Source: JBLHZY01 sp047631555 (GTDB lineage: Bacteria; Pseudomonadota; Alphaproteobacteria; Rhodobacterales; Rhodobacteraceae). Taken from it: a DNA stretch of 64,000 nt. A model generated the notes under the pieces. The model was given only the letters and a program-made list of their open reading frames with translations. It was not told the origin of the DNA and did not search any database. The stretch covers positions 868,001 to 932,000 of the forward strand of contig JBLHZY010000002.1 in the NCBI GenBank assembly GCA_047631555.1. Reading direction: 5' to 3'. The translations under genes and the position numbers were made by a program. This document shows positions 35,392-43,900 of the stretch, one piece after another. The first letter of the stretch is position 1, and each line of letters begins with the position of its first letter.

Positions 35392-37167
35392 TTAAAAGGC
35401 TTCTGCTTTCAATGCCATAACGGTTTCGTCGCCGGATTGGATGCGGGCCAGATGGGTTGAAGCCATCGGCATCCAGCGCGCCATGTAAAAGCGCCCTGTG
35501 GCCAGCTTGGTTTCGTGGAATTCTGGATCAGATGTGCCCTCTGCCAGTGCTTTGAGCGAGGCGCGCGCCATACGGGCCCACATATAGCCAAGGCAGACAT
35601 GGCCAAAGAGGTGCATGAAATCATACGACCCTGCCAGCGCCACGTTTGGATTTTTCATGCCGTTTTGCATGAAGAACATCATCGCGGTTTGCAGATCTTT
35701 TGAGGCAGATTTGAGCGGCTTGATGAAAGGCTCCATGCCTTCAATTTCGCTGCTTTCTTTGAGGTAGTTTTTCACCATCTCAAAGAAGGCCATCGCAGGC
35801 TTGCCGCCCTCGGCTGCCAATTTACGGCCAACCAGATCAAGCGCTTGAACGCCGTTTGCGCCCTCGTAGATCATCGTGATGCGCGCGTCGCGGGTAAATT
35901 GCGACATGCCGTGCTCTTCGATATAGCCGTGGCCGCCGTAGACCTGTTGGGCCTGAACGGTCGCGTTGTAACCCATATCGGTGATGAAGCCTTTCATCAC
36001 AGGGGTCATCAGCGAGATAAGCCCATCGGCCTCTTTGTCGCCGGCGCGGTGGGCTTGGTCGATCAGATTTGCGCCCCAGAACATGAAGGCGCGCGCGCCC
36101 TCGATAAAGCTCTTTTGCTCCATCAGATTGCGGCGAATATCGGGGTGAACGATCAGCGGATCAGCCGGAAGATCGGGGGCCTCAACGCCGGTTACAGCGC
36201 GCCCCTGAAGGCGATCTTTTGCATAGATAACAGCGTTTTGGTAGGCGGCGACAGCTTGCGAAAGCCCCTGCATGCCAACGCCGATACGCGCCTCGTTCAT
36301 CATGGTGAACATCGCGCGCATGCCTTTGTGCTCGTCGCCGATGAGATAGCCGATGGCTTCATCATAGTTGAGAACGCAGGTCGAATTGCCGTGGATGCCC
36401 ATTTTCTCTTCAATCGAGCCAACGGAAACGCCATTGCGCTCGCCAAGCGAGCCATCTTCATTGACGAGGAATTTGGGCACGATAAACAGCGAAACGCCTT
36501 TGATCCCGGCAGGGCCGCCAGGAATTTTTGCCAAAACAAGGTGGATCACATTGTCGGACATGTCGTGATCACCGGCCGAGATGAAAATCTTCTGGCCGGA
36601 AACTTTGAAGGAGCCGTCGCCCTGTGGCTCTGCTTTGGTGCGCATCAGGCCCAGATCGGTCCCGCAATGGGGCTCCGTCAGGTTCATTGTGCCTGTCCAT
36701 TCGCAAGAGGTCATCTTGGGAAGGTAGGTTTGTTTTTGCGCGTCTGTGCCGTGGGCGCGGATCGCAGAGGCGGCGCCATGTGTGAGGCCGGGATACATCA
36801 TCAAGGCTTGGTTGGCCGAGGAGAACATCTCGCCCACAGCCGTTCCGATGATATAGGGCATGTTCTGGCCGCCGTATTCTTCGGCCATGTCGATGCCTGT
36901 CCAGCCGCCTTCGCGGAATTGGTCAAAGGCCGCCTTAAAGCCTGTCGGAGTGTAAACAACTCCGTTTTCAAGGCGGCACCCTTCTTGGTCACCAACGATA
37001 TTGAGTGGTGCGAGAACTTCAGAGGCAATCTTGCCGGCTTCCACAAGGATAGCGGAGGTAAAATCGCTATCGAGATCTCCGTAGCCTTCGATATTGGCTG
37101 CGGAAATATTCAGGACGTCGTGCAGGATATACTGCATGTCGTCGATTGGCGCCGTGTAAGTTGGCAT
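35392..37167 (-). CDS. acyl-CoA dehydrogenase, long DmdC-like form
   Basis: Protein of 591 residues. The N-terminal, middle and C-terminal acyl-CoA dehydrogenase domains (LTEPHCGTDLGLMRT near 163; QVYGGHGYIEEHGMSQFTRD near 413; catalytic Glu in MIYEGANGVQALDL near 435) are followed by about 130 extra helical residues. This layout is that of 3-methylmercaptopropionyl-CoA dehydrogenase (DmdC) and related FadE-type enzymes; substrate cannot be decided. GGGAGACGACCAG precedes ATG 37167. It is 36 nt downstream of a MerR regulator, probably cotranscribed. Confidence 0.88.
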   Translation of the reverse strand: MPTYTAPIDDMQYILHDVLNISAANIEGYGDLDSDFTSAILVEAGKIASEVLAPLNIVGDQEGCRLENGVVYTPTGFKAAFDQFREGGWTGIDMAEEYGGQNMPYIIGTAVGEMFSSANQALMMYPGLTHGAASAIRAHGTDAQKQTYLPKMTSCEWTGTMNLTEPHCGTDLGLMRTKAEPQGDGSFKVSGQKIFISAGDHDMSDNVIHLVLAKIPGGPAGIKGVSLFIVPKFLVNEDGSLGERNGVSVGSIEEKMGIHGNSTCVLNYDEAIGYLIGDEHKGMRAMFTMMNEARIGVGMQGLSQAVAAYQNAVIYAKDRLQGRAVTGVEAPDLPADPLIVHPDIRRNLMEQKSFIEGARAFMFWGANLIDQAHRAGDKEADGLISLMTPVMKGFITDMGYNATVQAQQVYGGHGYIEEHGMSQFTRDARITMIYEGANGVQALDLVGRKLAAEGGKPAMAFFEMVKNYLKESSEIEGMEPFIKPLKSASKDLQTAMMFFMQNGMKNPNVALAGSYDFMHLFGHVCLGYMWARMARASLKALAEGTSDPEFHETKLATGRFYMARWMPMASTHLARIQSGDETVMALKAEAF

Positions 37168-37203
37168 CTGGTCGTCTCCCTAAGTCACTATTGCCTGCTG
37201 GTC

Positions 37204-37605
37204 TCAGCCGGCTTTACGTTGGTTTTGCCCCGCGCTGAGCTTGGATGCGCCCCATGTAAGCTGACCTTCCAGCTCATCAATCGCCACATTCAATTCATCG
37301 CGCTGCGCGATCATTTCACCTAGCCGAACCCGACCCAAAGCAACGGTTTCACGAAGCTGCGTTTGGCCCTGATCTCCCATATCGTAGAGATCGAGAAGCT
37401 GGCGGATATCCTCCAGCGAAAAACCAAAGCGCTTGCCGCGCAGGATCAGTTTAAGACGCGCACGGTCCCGATTGGTAAACAGCCGTTTTTGGCCTTCACG
37501 AATGGGAAAGAGCAGTTCTTTCGCCTCATAAAAACGCAAAGTACGGGCTGTCACTTGGAACAAGTCGCACATCTCTCGGATAGTCATTACCTTATCAGTC
37601 AACAT
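37204..37605 (-). CDS. MerR-family regulator 1
   Basis: Protein of 133 residues: winged HTH at 6-45 (TIREMCDLFQVTARTLRFYE), the MerR segment RGKRFGFSLEDIRQLLDLYD, then a dimerisation coiled coil to about 118. No metal-binding cysteine cluster at the C-terminus, so it is more like the LiuR-type regulators of acyl-CoA degradation than metal sensors. The ATG at 37605 follows TGAGGTGCTTTAA. It sits just upstream of the acyl-CoA dehydrogenase gene and is a close paralogue of the MerR gene at 37850. Confidence 0.87.
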   Translation of the reverse strand: MLTDKVMTIREMCDLFQVTARTLRFYEAKELLFPIREGQKRLFTNRDRARLKLILRGKRFGFSLEDIRQLLDLYDMGDQGQTQLRETVALGRVRLGEMIAQRDELNVAIDELEGQLTWGASKLSAGQNQRKAG

Positions 37606-37625
37606 TTAAAGCACCTCAGGTTATC

Positions 37626-37733
37626 CACACACCCAGTCTGTGTGTGCGGCTGAATTGCTCATTGCCCCTCATTTCTACAAGAGATGTTGACCTCTACGTA
37701 ATCGAAACGCGACGTCATTTACCGATCGGTAAA
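37626..37733. promoter_or_regulatory. control region between the two merR genes, two palindromes
   Basis: CACACAC-N7-GTGTGTG (37626-37646) lies 20 nt before the start of MerR 1, and a perfect palindrome TTTACCGATCGGTAAA (37718-37733) lies about 113 nt before it. Both are operator candidates in the 244-bp gap. Which protein binds which is not visible; MerR proteins and TetR proteins use sites of these sizes. Confidence 0.5.
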
Positions 37734-37849
37734 ATTTTCGCAAATATTCCCTAGCGGAATGCGCAATTTCCTTAGGCCAAAGCGGTTTGGATAACTTTTT
37801 GAGTAGGGGGGAATGGGGGGCGATTTTTCCCCTCTGACGCTAGGTTATA

Positions 37850-38209
37850 TTACTTGGAAACGTCGTCGCGCAGCTTAATCAGCTCTTCGATGGATGCGGT
37901 GAGCTCGTCGCGCTGGGCGGTCAGCTGCTCGATTTGCCGAGTGGCGTTTTGAACCCAGGTTTGCATCTGAACGTCTGTGCCATCGGTTTCATACATTTCG
38001 AGCCATTGGCGGATCTCTTCGAGCGAGAAGCCAAAACGGCGGCCGCGCAGGATCAGCGTCATGCGGGCGATTTCGCGGCTGGTATAAAAGCGTGATCTGC
38101 CCTCTTTATCAGGGGTCAGCAACTCAATGTATTCATAGTAGCGCAGGGTGCGCGGCGTAACATCGAACTTGGAACACATTTCCTTGAAAGACAGGCGTGG
38201 CTCATTCAT
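37850..38209 (-). CDS. MerR-family regulator 2
   Basis: Protein of 119 residues: winged HTH at 7-46 (SFKEMCSKFDVTPRTLRYYE), RGRRFGFSLEEIRQWLEMYE, and a short coiled coil ending RDDVSK. It is recognisably a paralogue of MerR 1, sharing the GRRFGFSLE(D/E)IRQ core, but shorter. It lies upstream of MerR 1 and the DmdC-like gene, in the same orientation, separated by a 244-bp control region. It probably controls acyl-CoA metabolism rather than metals, since no metal-site Cys is present apart from one N-terminal Cys. Confidence 0.85.
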   Translation of the reverse strand: MNEPRLSFKEMCSKFDVTPRTLRYYEYIELLTPDKEGRSRFYTSREIARMTLILRGRRFGFSLEEIRQWLEMYETDGTDVQMQTWVQNATRQIEQLTAQRDELTASIEELIKLRDDVSK

Positions 38210-38321
38210 CTGCGAAGGCTCTCCTCTATCGCACCTCCCAGACTAGACCAGCGCGCAAGCCAGTGCAATTCCGTTTGGTCAGCTTAGAGAGGATAGCTTT
38301 AGAAAAGCTTGGGAGGTTGGC

Positions 38322-39467
38322 TTAGTTTAGAAAGCCCGGCGCAAAGAGATAAAACGCATAGGCCACAATCAAAGCCGGGATCGCCGAATAGGCCGTTGCC
38401 ATAAAGGCGGCGCGCGGCGAAAGCGCAATCGCCGGGAATAGCGCATCCCCATCGTTGGAGATCGCATTGCCCAAGAGCGCGGCAAAGGGCACGATTCCAT
38501 TAATATAGAGCGTGGCGACCAAAACCTGCGGCCCACAGCCCGGAATAAAGCCAACCACAATCGCAATCAGCGGCACAATCGGCCCCACAGAAGCAAAGGC
38601 GGCGCGCAGATCAAGGCCCGCAAAGGTCGCGGCATAATCATAGGCAAGGTAGGCGCCGATCACCCAGACAGAGATAAACGCCGTTTCTTCGGCCATGCGG
38701 GTTACGGGCGCATCTTTGCTGTTGGTCATGGCCGTGAGGGGCGAGGTCGCCCAAATCGCCAGCCCAAGCGCCGTTCCGGCAAGTGCTATATAGAGAACGG
38801 GTATGCCAAGGATCGTGGTGATCTCAACCTGTCCGATTTGCGCCGCCCCAACGATCAGGGCAGGTGCCGCAAGGCCAAGGTATGCCAAATCGCGCAGGCG
38901 GATCCGGCCCAAAAGCGGCGCGGTTTCGCAATGTTGGCTGATTTCGCTGCGGTATTCGGTCTTTACGAAGCGATCAATCAGCCAGCCCGATGTAATGCCC
39001 ACAACAAAAGAGAGCGGCAAAACCACCATCGCTGCATCCGGGCGCGTGGCGATCAAAAGGAAGGCTGCATCGCCCATTGTCGCTGTCAGCGTGGCAACAA
39101 CCGCGCCAAAGCCGACATTGCCCGAGGCATAGGCCGCCACAACAACAACCGCGCCGCCGCAGCCCGGCGTTGCGCCCAAAAGCGCGGCCATGGGAACTTG
39201 CCAGCCCTTTGCGCCCTTTAGTGAGGTGCCGATATCAAAGCGAAAAAGCCGCTCTGCCCCGTAAAAGAGCAAAAGCGTTGCCGCAACAAAGACCGAGACC
39301 TGCACATAGGCGTCCATCATCAGGCTGCGCGTCAGCTCGCCCAATGTGCCCGGCGCAATCGCCAGCAGCAAAAGCGCCATCGCCACGGCAAAGCGTTTGG
39401 GGCGAAACGGGCCAAGCCCGCGCGCTGGCAGGTGTTGGCTCACAAGTAGGGTCTGGCCGAGCGACAT
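38322..39467 (-). CDS. putative 10-TM heavy-metal (manganese-type) exporter
   Basis: Integral membrane protein of 381 residues with about ten hydrophobic segments. Two internally repeated halves share PGCG motifs (101-104 in GATPGCGGAVVV; 309-312 in GFIPGCGPQVLV), each followed by a GDA segment (near 132 and 344). This layout matches the 10-TM 'ArsP_2/putative manganese transporter' family. A Fur-like box and a 26-bp inverted repeat lie upstream, supporting metal control. Substrate (Mn, Fe or As) is not determined. Confidence 0.75.
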   Translation of the reverse strand: MSLGQTLLVSQHLPARGLGPFRPKRFAVAMALLLLAIAPGTLGELTRSLMMDAYVQVSVFVAATLLLFYGAERLFRFDIGTSLKGAKGWQVPMAALLGATPGCGGAVVVVAAYASGNVGFGAVVATLTATMGDAAFLLIATRPDAAMVVLPLSFVVGITSGWLIDRFVKTEYRSEISQHCETAPLLGRIRLRDLAYLGLAAPALIVGAAQIGQVEITTILGIPVLYIALAGTALGLAIWATSPLTAMTNSKDAPVTRMAEETAFISVWVIGAYLAYDYAATFAGLDLRAAFASVGPIVPLIAIVVGFIPGCGPQVLVATLYINGIVPFAALLGNAISNDGDALFPAIALSPRAAFMATAYSAIPALIVAYAFYLFAPGFLN

Positions 39468-39518
39468 ATGCGTTCCTTTGTGCTGTGCATTCTCGGCCTG
39501 TGCGGCGCTAGTTGCACT

Positions 39519-39572
39519 TGCGAATTATTCTCAATTGAGGAAGATAGCCCTTGCAGGCACAATTGCAAGGGC
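39519..39572. promoter_or_regulatory. Fur-like box and 26-bp inverted repeat before exporter gene
   Basis: Read on the minus strand, TGAGAATAATTCGCA (39533-39519) differs from the classical Fur core TGAGAATAATTCTCA at one position. Beside it, GCCCTTGCA-N8-TGCAAGGGC (39547-39572) is a perfect inverted repeat. Both lie 52-105 nt upstream of the exporter start, and between it and the divergent thioesterase gene at 39654. Fur/Mur/Irr-type control is inferred from the match. Confidence 0.55.
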
Positions 39573-39653
39573 CAATAAAAAGGGATCAGCAAATCTGGGC
39601 TCAGTGGTGCAGATAGATGCAGATCAGATACAATCTTGGGCAAAGGCCGCCAA

Positions 39654-40082
39654 ATGGAAGAAGAAAAAACCCTCAAATGGGCGCGCATGTTTGTTGAAGC
39701 ATTGCCGCTTGCAGGCGCGATTGGGATCGAACCTGTCAGCATGGGCGACGGGCATTCCGAATTTCGCCTGCCCTACCGCGAAGATCTGATCGGCGATCCG
39801 GAAACCGGCGTTTTGCACGGCGGGGTCGTCTCGGCCTTGATGGATACCTGCGGCGGCGCGGCGGTTGCCTCGCACCGCGAAGGGACGGGCGGCACCGCGA
39901 CGCTTGATCTGCGCATTGATTACATGCGCCCCGCCACGCCGGGCCAAACGATCACCGCCAAAGCCGAATGCTATCACGTTACCCGCTCGGTCGCCTTTGT
40001 GCGCGCAACGGCGATGGACGAAGACACTGCGCGCCCCGTGGCCACAGCCACCGGCGCATTTACCTTTAAGAGGCGCATATGA
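39654..40082 (+). CDS. PaaI-type thioesterase 1
   Basis: Protein of 142 residues with the hotdog thioesterase fold; TGVLHGGVVSALMDTCGG near residue 52 is the PaaI catalytic helix (HGG...D). It probably hydrolyses phenylacetyl- or other acyl-CoA. The start at 39654 follows AAGGCCGCC; a TTG at 39636 is possible. It overlaps the second thioesterase gene by an ATGA. Confidence 0.85.
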   Translation: MEEEKTLKWARMFVEALPLAGAIGIEPVSMGDGHSEFRLPYREDLIGDPETGVLHGGVVSALMDTCGGAAVASHREGTGGTATLDLRIDYMRPATPGQTITAKAECYHVTRSVAFVRATAMDEDTARPVATATGAFTFKRRI

Positions 40083-40624
40083 GAGCGAAACCAGACCCCG
40101 TTCAAATCGTGAAACAGCGCCGCGATGGCGCGCTTGCAGCCCTTGCAGGCGGCGTGCCCTATATCGGCTTTCTGGGCATCCAGTTTGAGCGTCACGGCGA
40201 TGAGCTGACGGCCGTTCTGCCCTTCAAAGAGATGCTCATCGGCAATCCGGTTCTGCCGGCGATGCACGGCGGGGTCACGGCCTCGTTTCTTGAGATCGCC
40301 GCGATCATCGAGCTGAGCTGGAGCAACCTTTGGGAAGATCTTGAAACGGGCAAGCTTGATGCCACCGCGATTGATCGTTCGCACCTGCCGCGCTTTCCAA
40401 AAACAATTGATTTTACAATAGATTACCTGCGAACAGGCCTGCCACGCGATGCCTATGCGCGCGCCCGCGTCAATCGCTCTGGGCGCCGCTACGCCAGTGT
40501 CCAGGTCGAGGCATGGCAGGACAATCGCAGCCGTCCCTTTGCCCAAGCCACGGGGCATTTCTTAATGCCGCCATTGCGCGAAGAGCCCTCTGAACCGCCC
40601 GTTTCAGACGCGTCAACAGGCTAA
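40079..40624 (+). CDS. PaaI-type thioesterase 2
   Basis: Protein of 181 residues, hotdog fold with LPAMHGGVTASFLEIAA near residue 60 as the PaaI-like helix; Glu replaces the usual Asp. It is longer than its neighbour, with a C-terminal PPLREEPSEPP tail. It starts on the stop of thioesterase 1, so the two may be coexpressed and possibly form a heteromer. Three nt separate it from the MATE gene. Confidence 0.83.
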   Translation: MRAKPDPVQIVKQRRDGALAALAGGVPYIGFLGIQFERHGDELTAVLPFKEMLIGNPVLPAMHGGVTASFLEIAAIIELSWSNLWEDLETGKLDATAIDRSHLPRFPKTIDFTIDYLRTGLPRDAYARARVNRSGRRYASVQVEAWQDNRSRPFAQATGHFLMPPLREEPSEPPVSDASTG

Positions 40625-40627
40625 AAG

Positions 40628-41983
40628 ATGACGCGCGCCGCGCCAGATCGCCTGACCAACCGGCGCGTCCTGAAAATCGCGATTCCCATCGTTTTGTCCA
40701 ATGCCACGGTGCCGATTTTGGGCGCGGTGGATACCGGCGTTGTTGGGCAAATGGGGCTGGCCGCACCGATTGGCGCGGTTGGGATTGGCGCGGTGATCTT
40801 AACGGCTGTCTATTGGATTTTCGGCTTCCTGCGCATGGGCACAACGGGGCTGGTTTCCCAAGCCGAGGGCGCGGGCGATCAAGGCGAAGTTAGCGCGATG
40901 CTGACGCGGGTTTTGATCATTGGCGCGGCGGCGGGTGTTGCGCTTATCTTGCTTCAGCCGCTTGTCTTTGCGCTTGGTTTCTGGCTCTCGCCTGCCTCGC
41001 CTGAGGTCGAGGGATTGGCGCGCGACTACATGCGCATTCGCATCTTTTCCGCCCCCGCGGCCATCGCGATTTACGGTGCAACCGGCTGGCTCATTGCGCG
41101 CGAACAAACCCGCGCGGTTTTGGTGCTGCAACTGTGGATGAACGGGCTCAATATTGGGCTCGATCTGCTGTTTGTGCTGGGGTTTGCTTGGGGTGTTTCG
41201 GGCGTTGCTTTGGCGACGGTGATTGCCGAATGGGGCGGGCTGGCGCTGGCGATTTTCATGTGCCGCGCGGCTTTTGCGCATGCGGCTTGGCGCAGCTGGG
41301 CGCGGGTTTTTGATCGTCTCAGGTTGATCCGCATGGCCAAGGTAAACAGCGATATCCTGATCCGCAGCCTGCTTTTGCAATCGATCATCCTATCTTTCGT
41401 GATGTTCGGCGCGCGCTTTGGCGATGTGACATTGGCGGCCAACCAAGTCTTGTTGCAATTCCTCTCGATCACCGCTTTTGCGCTCGATGGTTTTGCCTTT
41501 GCCGCCGAGGCGCTGGTCGGCCAAGCGATGGGCGCGCGGGCGCGATCTGCCTTGCGCCAAGCGGCAATACTGGTCAGCCTTTGGGCCTACGGCGGCGCGC
41601 TTGTTTTGGCGCTCGCTTTTGCGGGTTTTGGCGGCGGGATCATCGACATCATGACAACCGCGCCAGAGGTGCGCGAGACGGCGCGCCTATTCCTGCCCTA
41701 TATGGTCGCCGCGCCAATTCTCGGCGTTGGCGCTTGGATGCTGGACGGGATTTTTATCGGCGCGACCCGCTCAGCTGATATGCGCAATATGATGGCGATT
41801 TCGGTGCTGATCTACGGTGCGGCGCTGGCAATTTTGATGCCGCTTTTGGGCAATCATGGTATCTGGGTCGCGCTGCTGATTTCATACCTTGCGCGCGGTG
41901 CCACGCTGGCCGCGCGTTACCCTGCGCTTGAGGCCGAGATCGCGGAAGAGAATGGGGCCAAAAACGGGGCTGAAACCATATAA
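40628..41983 (+). CDS. MATE-family multidrug/organic-cation efflux pump
   Basis: Integral membrane protein of 451 residues with about 12 helices and the two-fold MATE repeat: the first half begins KIAIPIVLSNATVPILGAVD, the second at about 240. NorM/DinF-type cation-coupled efflux is expected. It is cotranscribed with the two thioesterases (stop-to-start gap 3 nt). Substrate unknown. Confidence 0.9.
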   Translation: MTRAAPDRLTNRRVLKIAIPIVLSNATVPILGAVDTGVVGQMGLAAPIGAVGIGAVILTAVYWIFGFLRMGTTGLVSQAEGAGDQGEVSAMLTRVLIIGAAAGVALILLQPLVFALGFWLSPASPEVEGLARDYMRIRIFSAPAAIAIYGATGWLIAREQTRAVLVLQLWMNGLNIGLDLLFVLGFAWGVSGVALATVIAEWGGLALAIFMCRAAFAHAAWRSWARVFDRLRLIRMAKVNSDILIRSLLLQSIILSFVMFGARFGDVTLAANQVLLQFLSITAFALDGFAFAAEALVGQAMGARARSALRQAAILVSLWAYGGALVLALAFAGFGGGIIDIMTTAPEVRETARLFLPYMVAAPILGVGAWMLDGIFIGATRSADMRNMMAISVLIYGAALAILMPLLGNHGIWVALLISYLARGATLAARYPALEAEIAEENGAKNGAETI

Positions 41984-42010
41984 GATTTTAAAATAGCGGT
42001 TCAGAATTCT

Positions 42011-42355
42011 TTAAAGAATTGCAAAAACAGCCTCGGGCGGGCGGCCAATCGCCGCTTGGGTATCGGTGATCAGGATGGGCCGCTCAATCAGCGCGGGATT
42101 GCTCACCATCGCCTTGATCAGCGTTTCTTCATCGCTTTGCGCGCTCAATCCGGCCTCTTTAAACGCGACCTCTTTGGGGCGCATCATCTCGATGGCTGGC
42201 CCGCCGAGTTTGGCCAAAACGGCGCGGATTTCGGCCTCATTTGGGGGCTCTTGCATATAGATGCGCAGCTTGGGTGAGACGTCATTTTTGTCAAGCAAAG
42301 CAAGGGTTTGGCGCGATTTTGAGCAGCGCGGATTGTGCCAGAGAGTCAAAGCCAT
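42011..42355 (-). CDS. ArsC-family arsenate reductase-like protein
   Basis: Protein of 114 residues, glutaredoxin-coupled ArsC/YfgD fold: WHNPRCSKSR carries the single catalytic Cys at residue 11, followed by a thioredoxin-like core and RPILITDTQAAIGRPPE near the end. It is more like the YfgD subgroup than the ars-operon ArsC, so arsenate reduction is uncertain. It overlaps the pyrD stop by 10 nt and is the last gene of a DUF952-pyrD-arsC unit. Confidence 0.82.
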   Translation of the reverse strand: MALTLWHNPRCSKSRQTLALLDKNDVSPKLRIYMQEPPNEAEIRAVLAKLGGPAIEMMRPKEVAFKEAGLSAQSDEETLIKAMVSNPALIERPILITDTQAAIGRPPEAVFAIL

Positions 42356-43407
42356 GTGTCGCGTTCCTTGCCAACGGCCTCGGCCACATTGGCATAGCCA
42401 TCACGGGCCAAAAGCCCGTCTAGGTCTTGCGCTATTTTCGGGGCAAGGGAAAGCCCTTCAAAAACAAGAGCGGAATACAGCTGAACCGCGCTCGCCCCCG
42501 CTTTGATCTTGGCGTAAGCCTGTTCCGCAGAGCCGATCCCGCCAACCCCGATGAGCGGCAATTTCCCGTCTAACACCTTGGAAAGTTTGGCTAAAACACG
42601 GGTTGAGCGTTCAAACAACGGCGCCCCAGAAAGCCCGCCCGCCTCGCTTGCATGCGGCCCGGTCAGCCCTTCGCGCGACAGCGTTGTGTTGGTTGCGATG
42701 ATCGCATCCAAGCCCGATTTAATCGCGACCTGTGCGATTTCGCCGATCTCCTCATCGCTCAAATCCGGCGCGATTTTGAGGAAGACGGGCACGCGGCGCG
42801 ACAAGGTTTCGCGCGCCTCCATCACACCGTTTAGCAGCGCTTCAAGGGCGGCCGCGCCTTGCAGATCGCGCAGGCGTTCCGTGTTGGGCGAGGAGACATT
42901 TACCGTAGCAAAATCAACATCTTCGCCACAGTGACGCATGACGCGGGCGAAGTCTGCGGCGCGATCTTTTGAGCTTTTGTTGGCGCCAAGGTTCAGCCCG
43001 ACAGGGATCGCTCGATCCAGATGTTTGAGCCGCGCGCCAATGGCCACCATACCGTCGTTGTTAAAGCCAAAGCGGTTGATCACGGCGCGCTGTTCGGTCA
43101 GGCGAAATAGGCGCGGGCGCGGGTTGCCGGGTTGGGGCAGGGGCGTCGCCGCGCCGATCTCAAGAAAGCCAAATCCGGCGCGCATCAAAGGGGCGACGGC
43201 GGTCGCGCCTTTGTCAAAGCCCGCCGCAAGGCCGATCGGGTTTGGCAGGTTTATTCCTGCAATTTCAGTAGCTAAGCGGGGCGTTGTGACCAATCCGGGC
43301 AAGGGCGCGAGGCCCATTTGCAGCGCGGTGAGCGCCAGGTGATGCGCCTGTTCTGGATCGATTTTGCGCAACAGCGGCATGCCGATTTGCTCTAGAAATG
43401 CCTTCAT
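42346..43407 (-). CDS. pyrD: dihydroorotate dehydrogenase (quinone), class 2
   Basis: Protein of 353 residues. The N-terminal helices (RKIDPEQAHHLALTALQMG) that bind membrane and quinone mark it as class 2, followed by the FMN TIM barrel with NPIGLAAGFDKGA, the catalytic-site VNVSSPNT and GVGGIGSAEQA. It oxidises dihydroorotate in pyrimidine synthesis. It starts on the DUF952 stop (ATGA) and is followed with overlap by the ArsC-like gene. Confidence 0.96.
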   Translation of the reverse strand: MKAFLEQIGMPLLRKIDPEQAHHLALTALQMGLAPLPGLVTTPRLATEIAGINLPNPIGLAAGFDKGATAVAPLMRAGFGFLEIGAATPLPQPGNPRPRLFRLTEQRAVINRFGFNNDGMVAIGARLKHLDRAIPVGLNLGANKSSKDRAADFARVMRHCGEDVDFATVNVSSPNTERLRDLQGAAALEALLNGVMEARETLSRRVPVFLKIAPDLSDEEIGEIAQVAIKSGLDAIIATNTTLSREGLTGPHASEAGGLSGAPLFERSTRVLAKLSKVLDGKLPLIGVGGIGSAEQAYAKIKAGASAVQLYSALVFEGLSLAPKIAQDLDGLLARDGYANVAEAVGKERDTWL

Positions 43408-43745
43408 GAGAGGACCCCTTGGGGAAAGTCATGGCCCGCGCCCTTGCTTGGCAATGGTTTGGCCCAGAGAACATCTTTGGCCTCAAGCGGGCGAAACAGA
43501 TGAGGAAACAATGCGCCGCCGCGCGATGGTTCCCATTTGAGCGCGTCGCCCAGATCATCGGCCTCAATTGCCAGAAGCATCAAGCCCTCAACCCCGGCGA
43601 AATATTTTGCTGCCGTTTCAGCGACTTGCGCGCCGGTTGAGATATGGATGTAGCCATCAGCCAGATCAATGGGCGCGCCATTGCTGATGCCAGCGGCGAC
43701 AAAGGCGGCGTATTCTTCGCTGCGGAATATTTTATAAATCAACAT
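43404..43745 (-). CDS. DUF952 protein
   Basis: Protein of 113 residues matching DUF952 (IYKIFRSEEYAAFVAAG at the start, ADGYIHISTGAQVAETAAKYF, then LFPHLFRPLEAKDV). The ATG at 43745 is chosen; a GTG three codons upstream is possible, and both have GAGGG nearby. Function unknown; coupled by ATGA overlap to pyrD. Confidence 0.83.
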   Translation of the reverse strand: MLIYKIFRSEEYAAFVAAGISNGAPIDLADGYIHISTGAQVAETAAKYFAGVEGLMLLAIEADDLGDALKWEPSRGGALFPHLFRPLEAKDVLWAKPLPSKGAGHDFPQGVLS

Positions 43746-43900
43746 GCCCCTCACATGCCCTCTGCCTTAAAATTGGTCAAGTCGCAGGCGTCATATCGCC
43801 GTTACTTAGGCGCAATAGGCCTGCGCATACGATAGGGCTTTGACTCTTTGGTCAAGGCTCGCCAAGCTGTCGATATTCACCATGTTAAGGGGGGCTAAAA

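Noticed and set aside
35845..37323. Long plus-strand open frame opposite the DmdC-like gene
   Set aside because: Antisense to a gene with full family motifs; no start signal.
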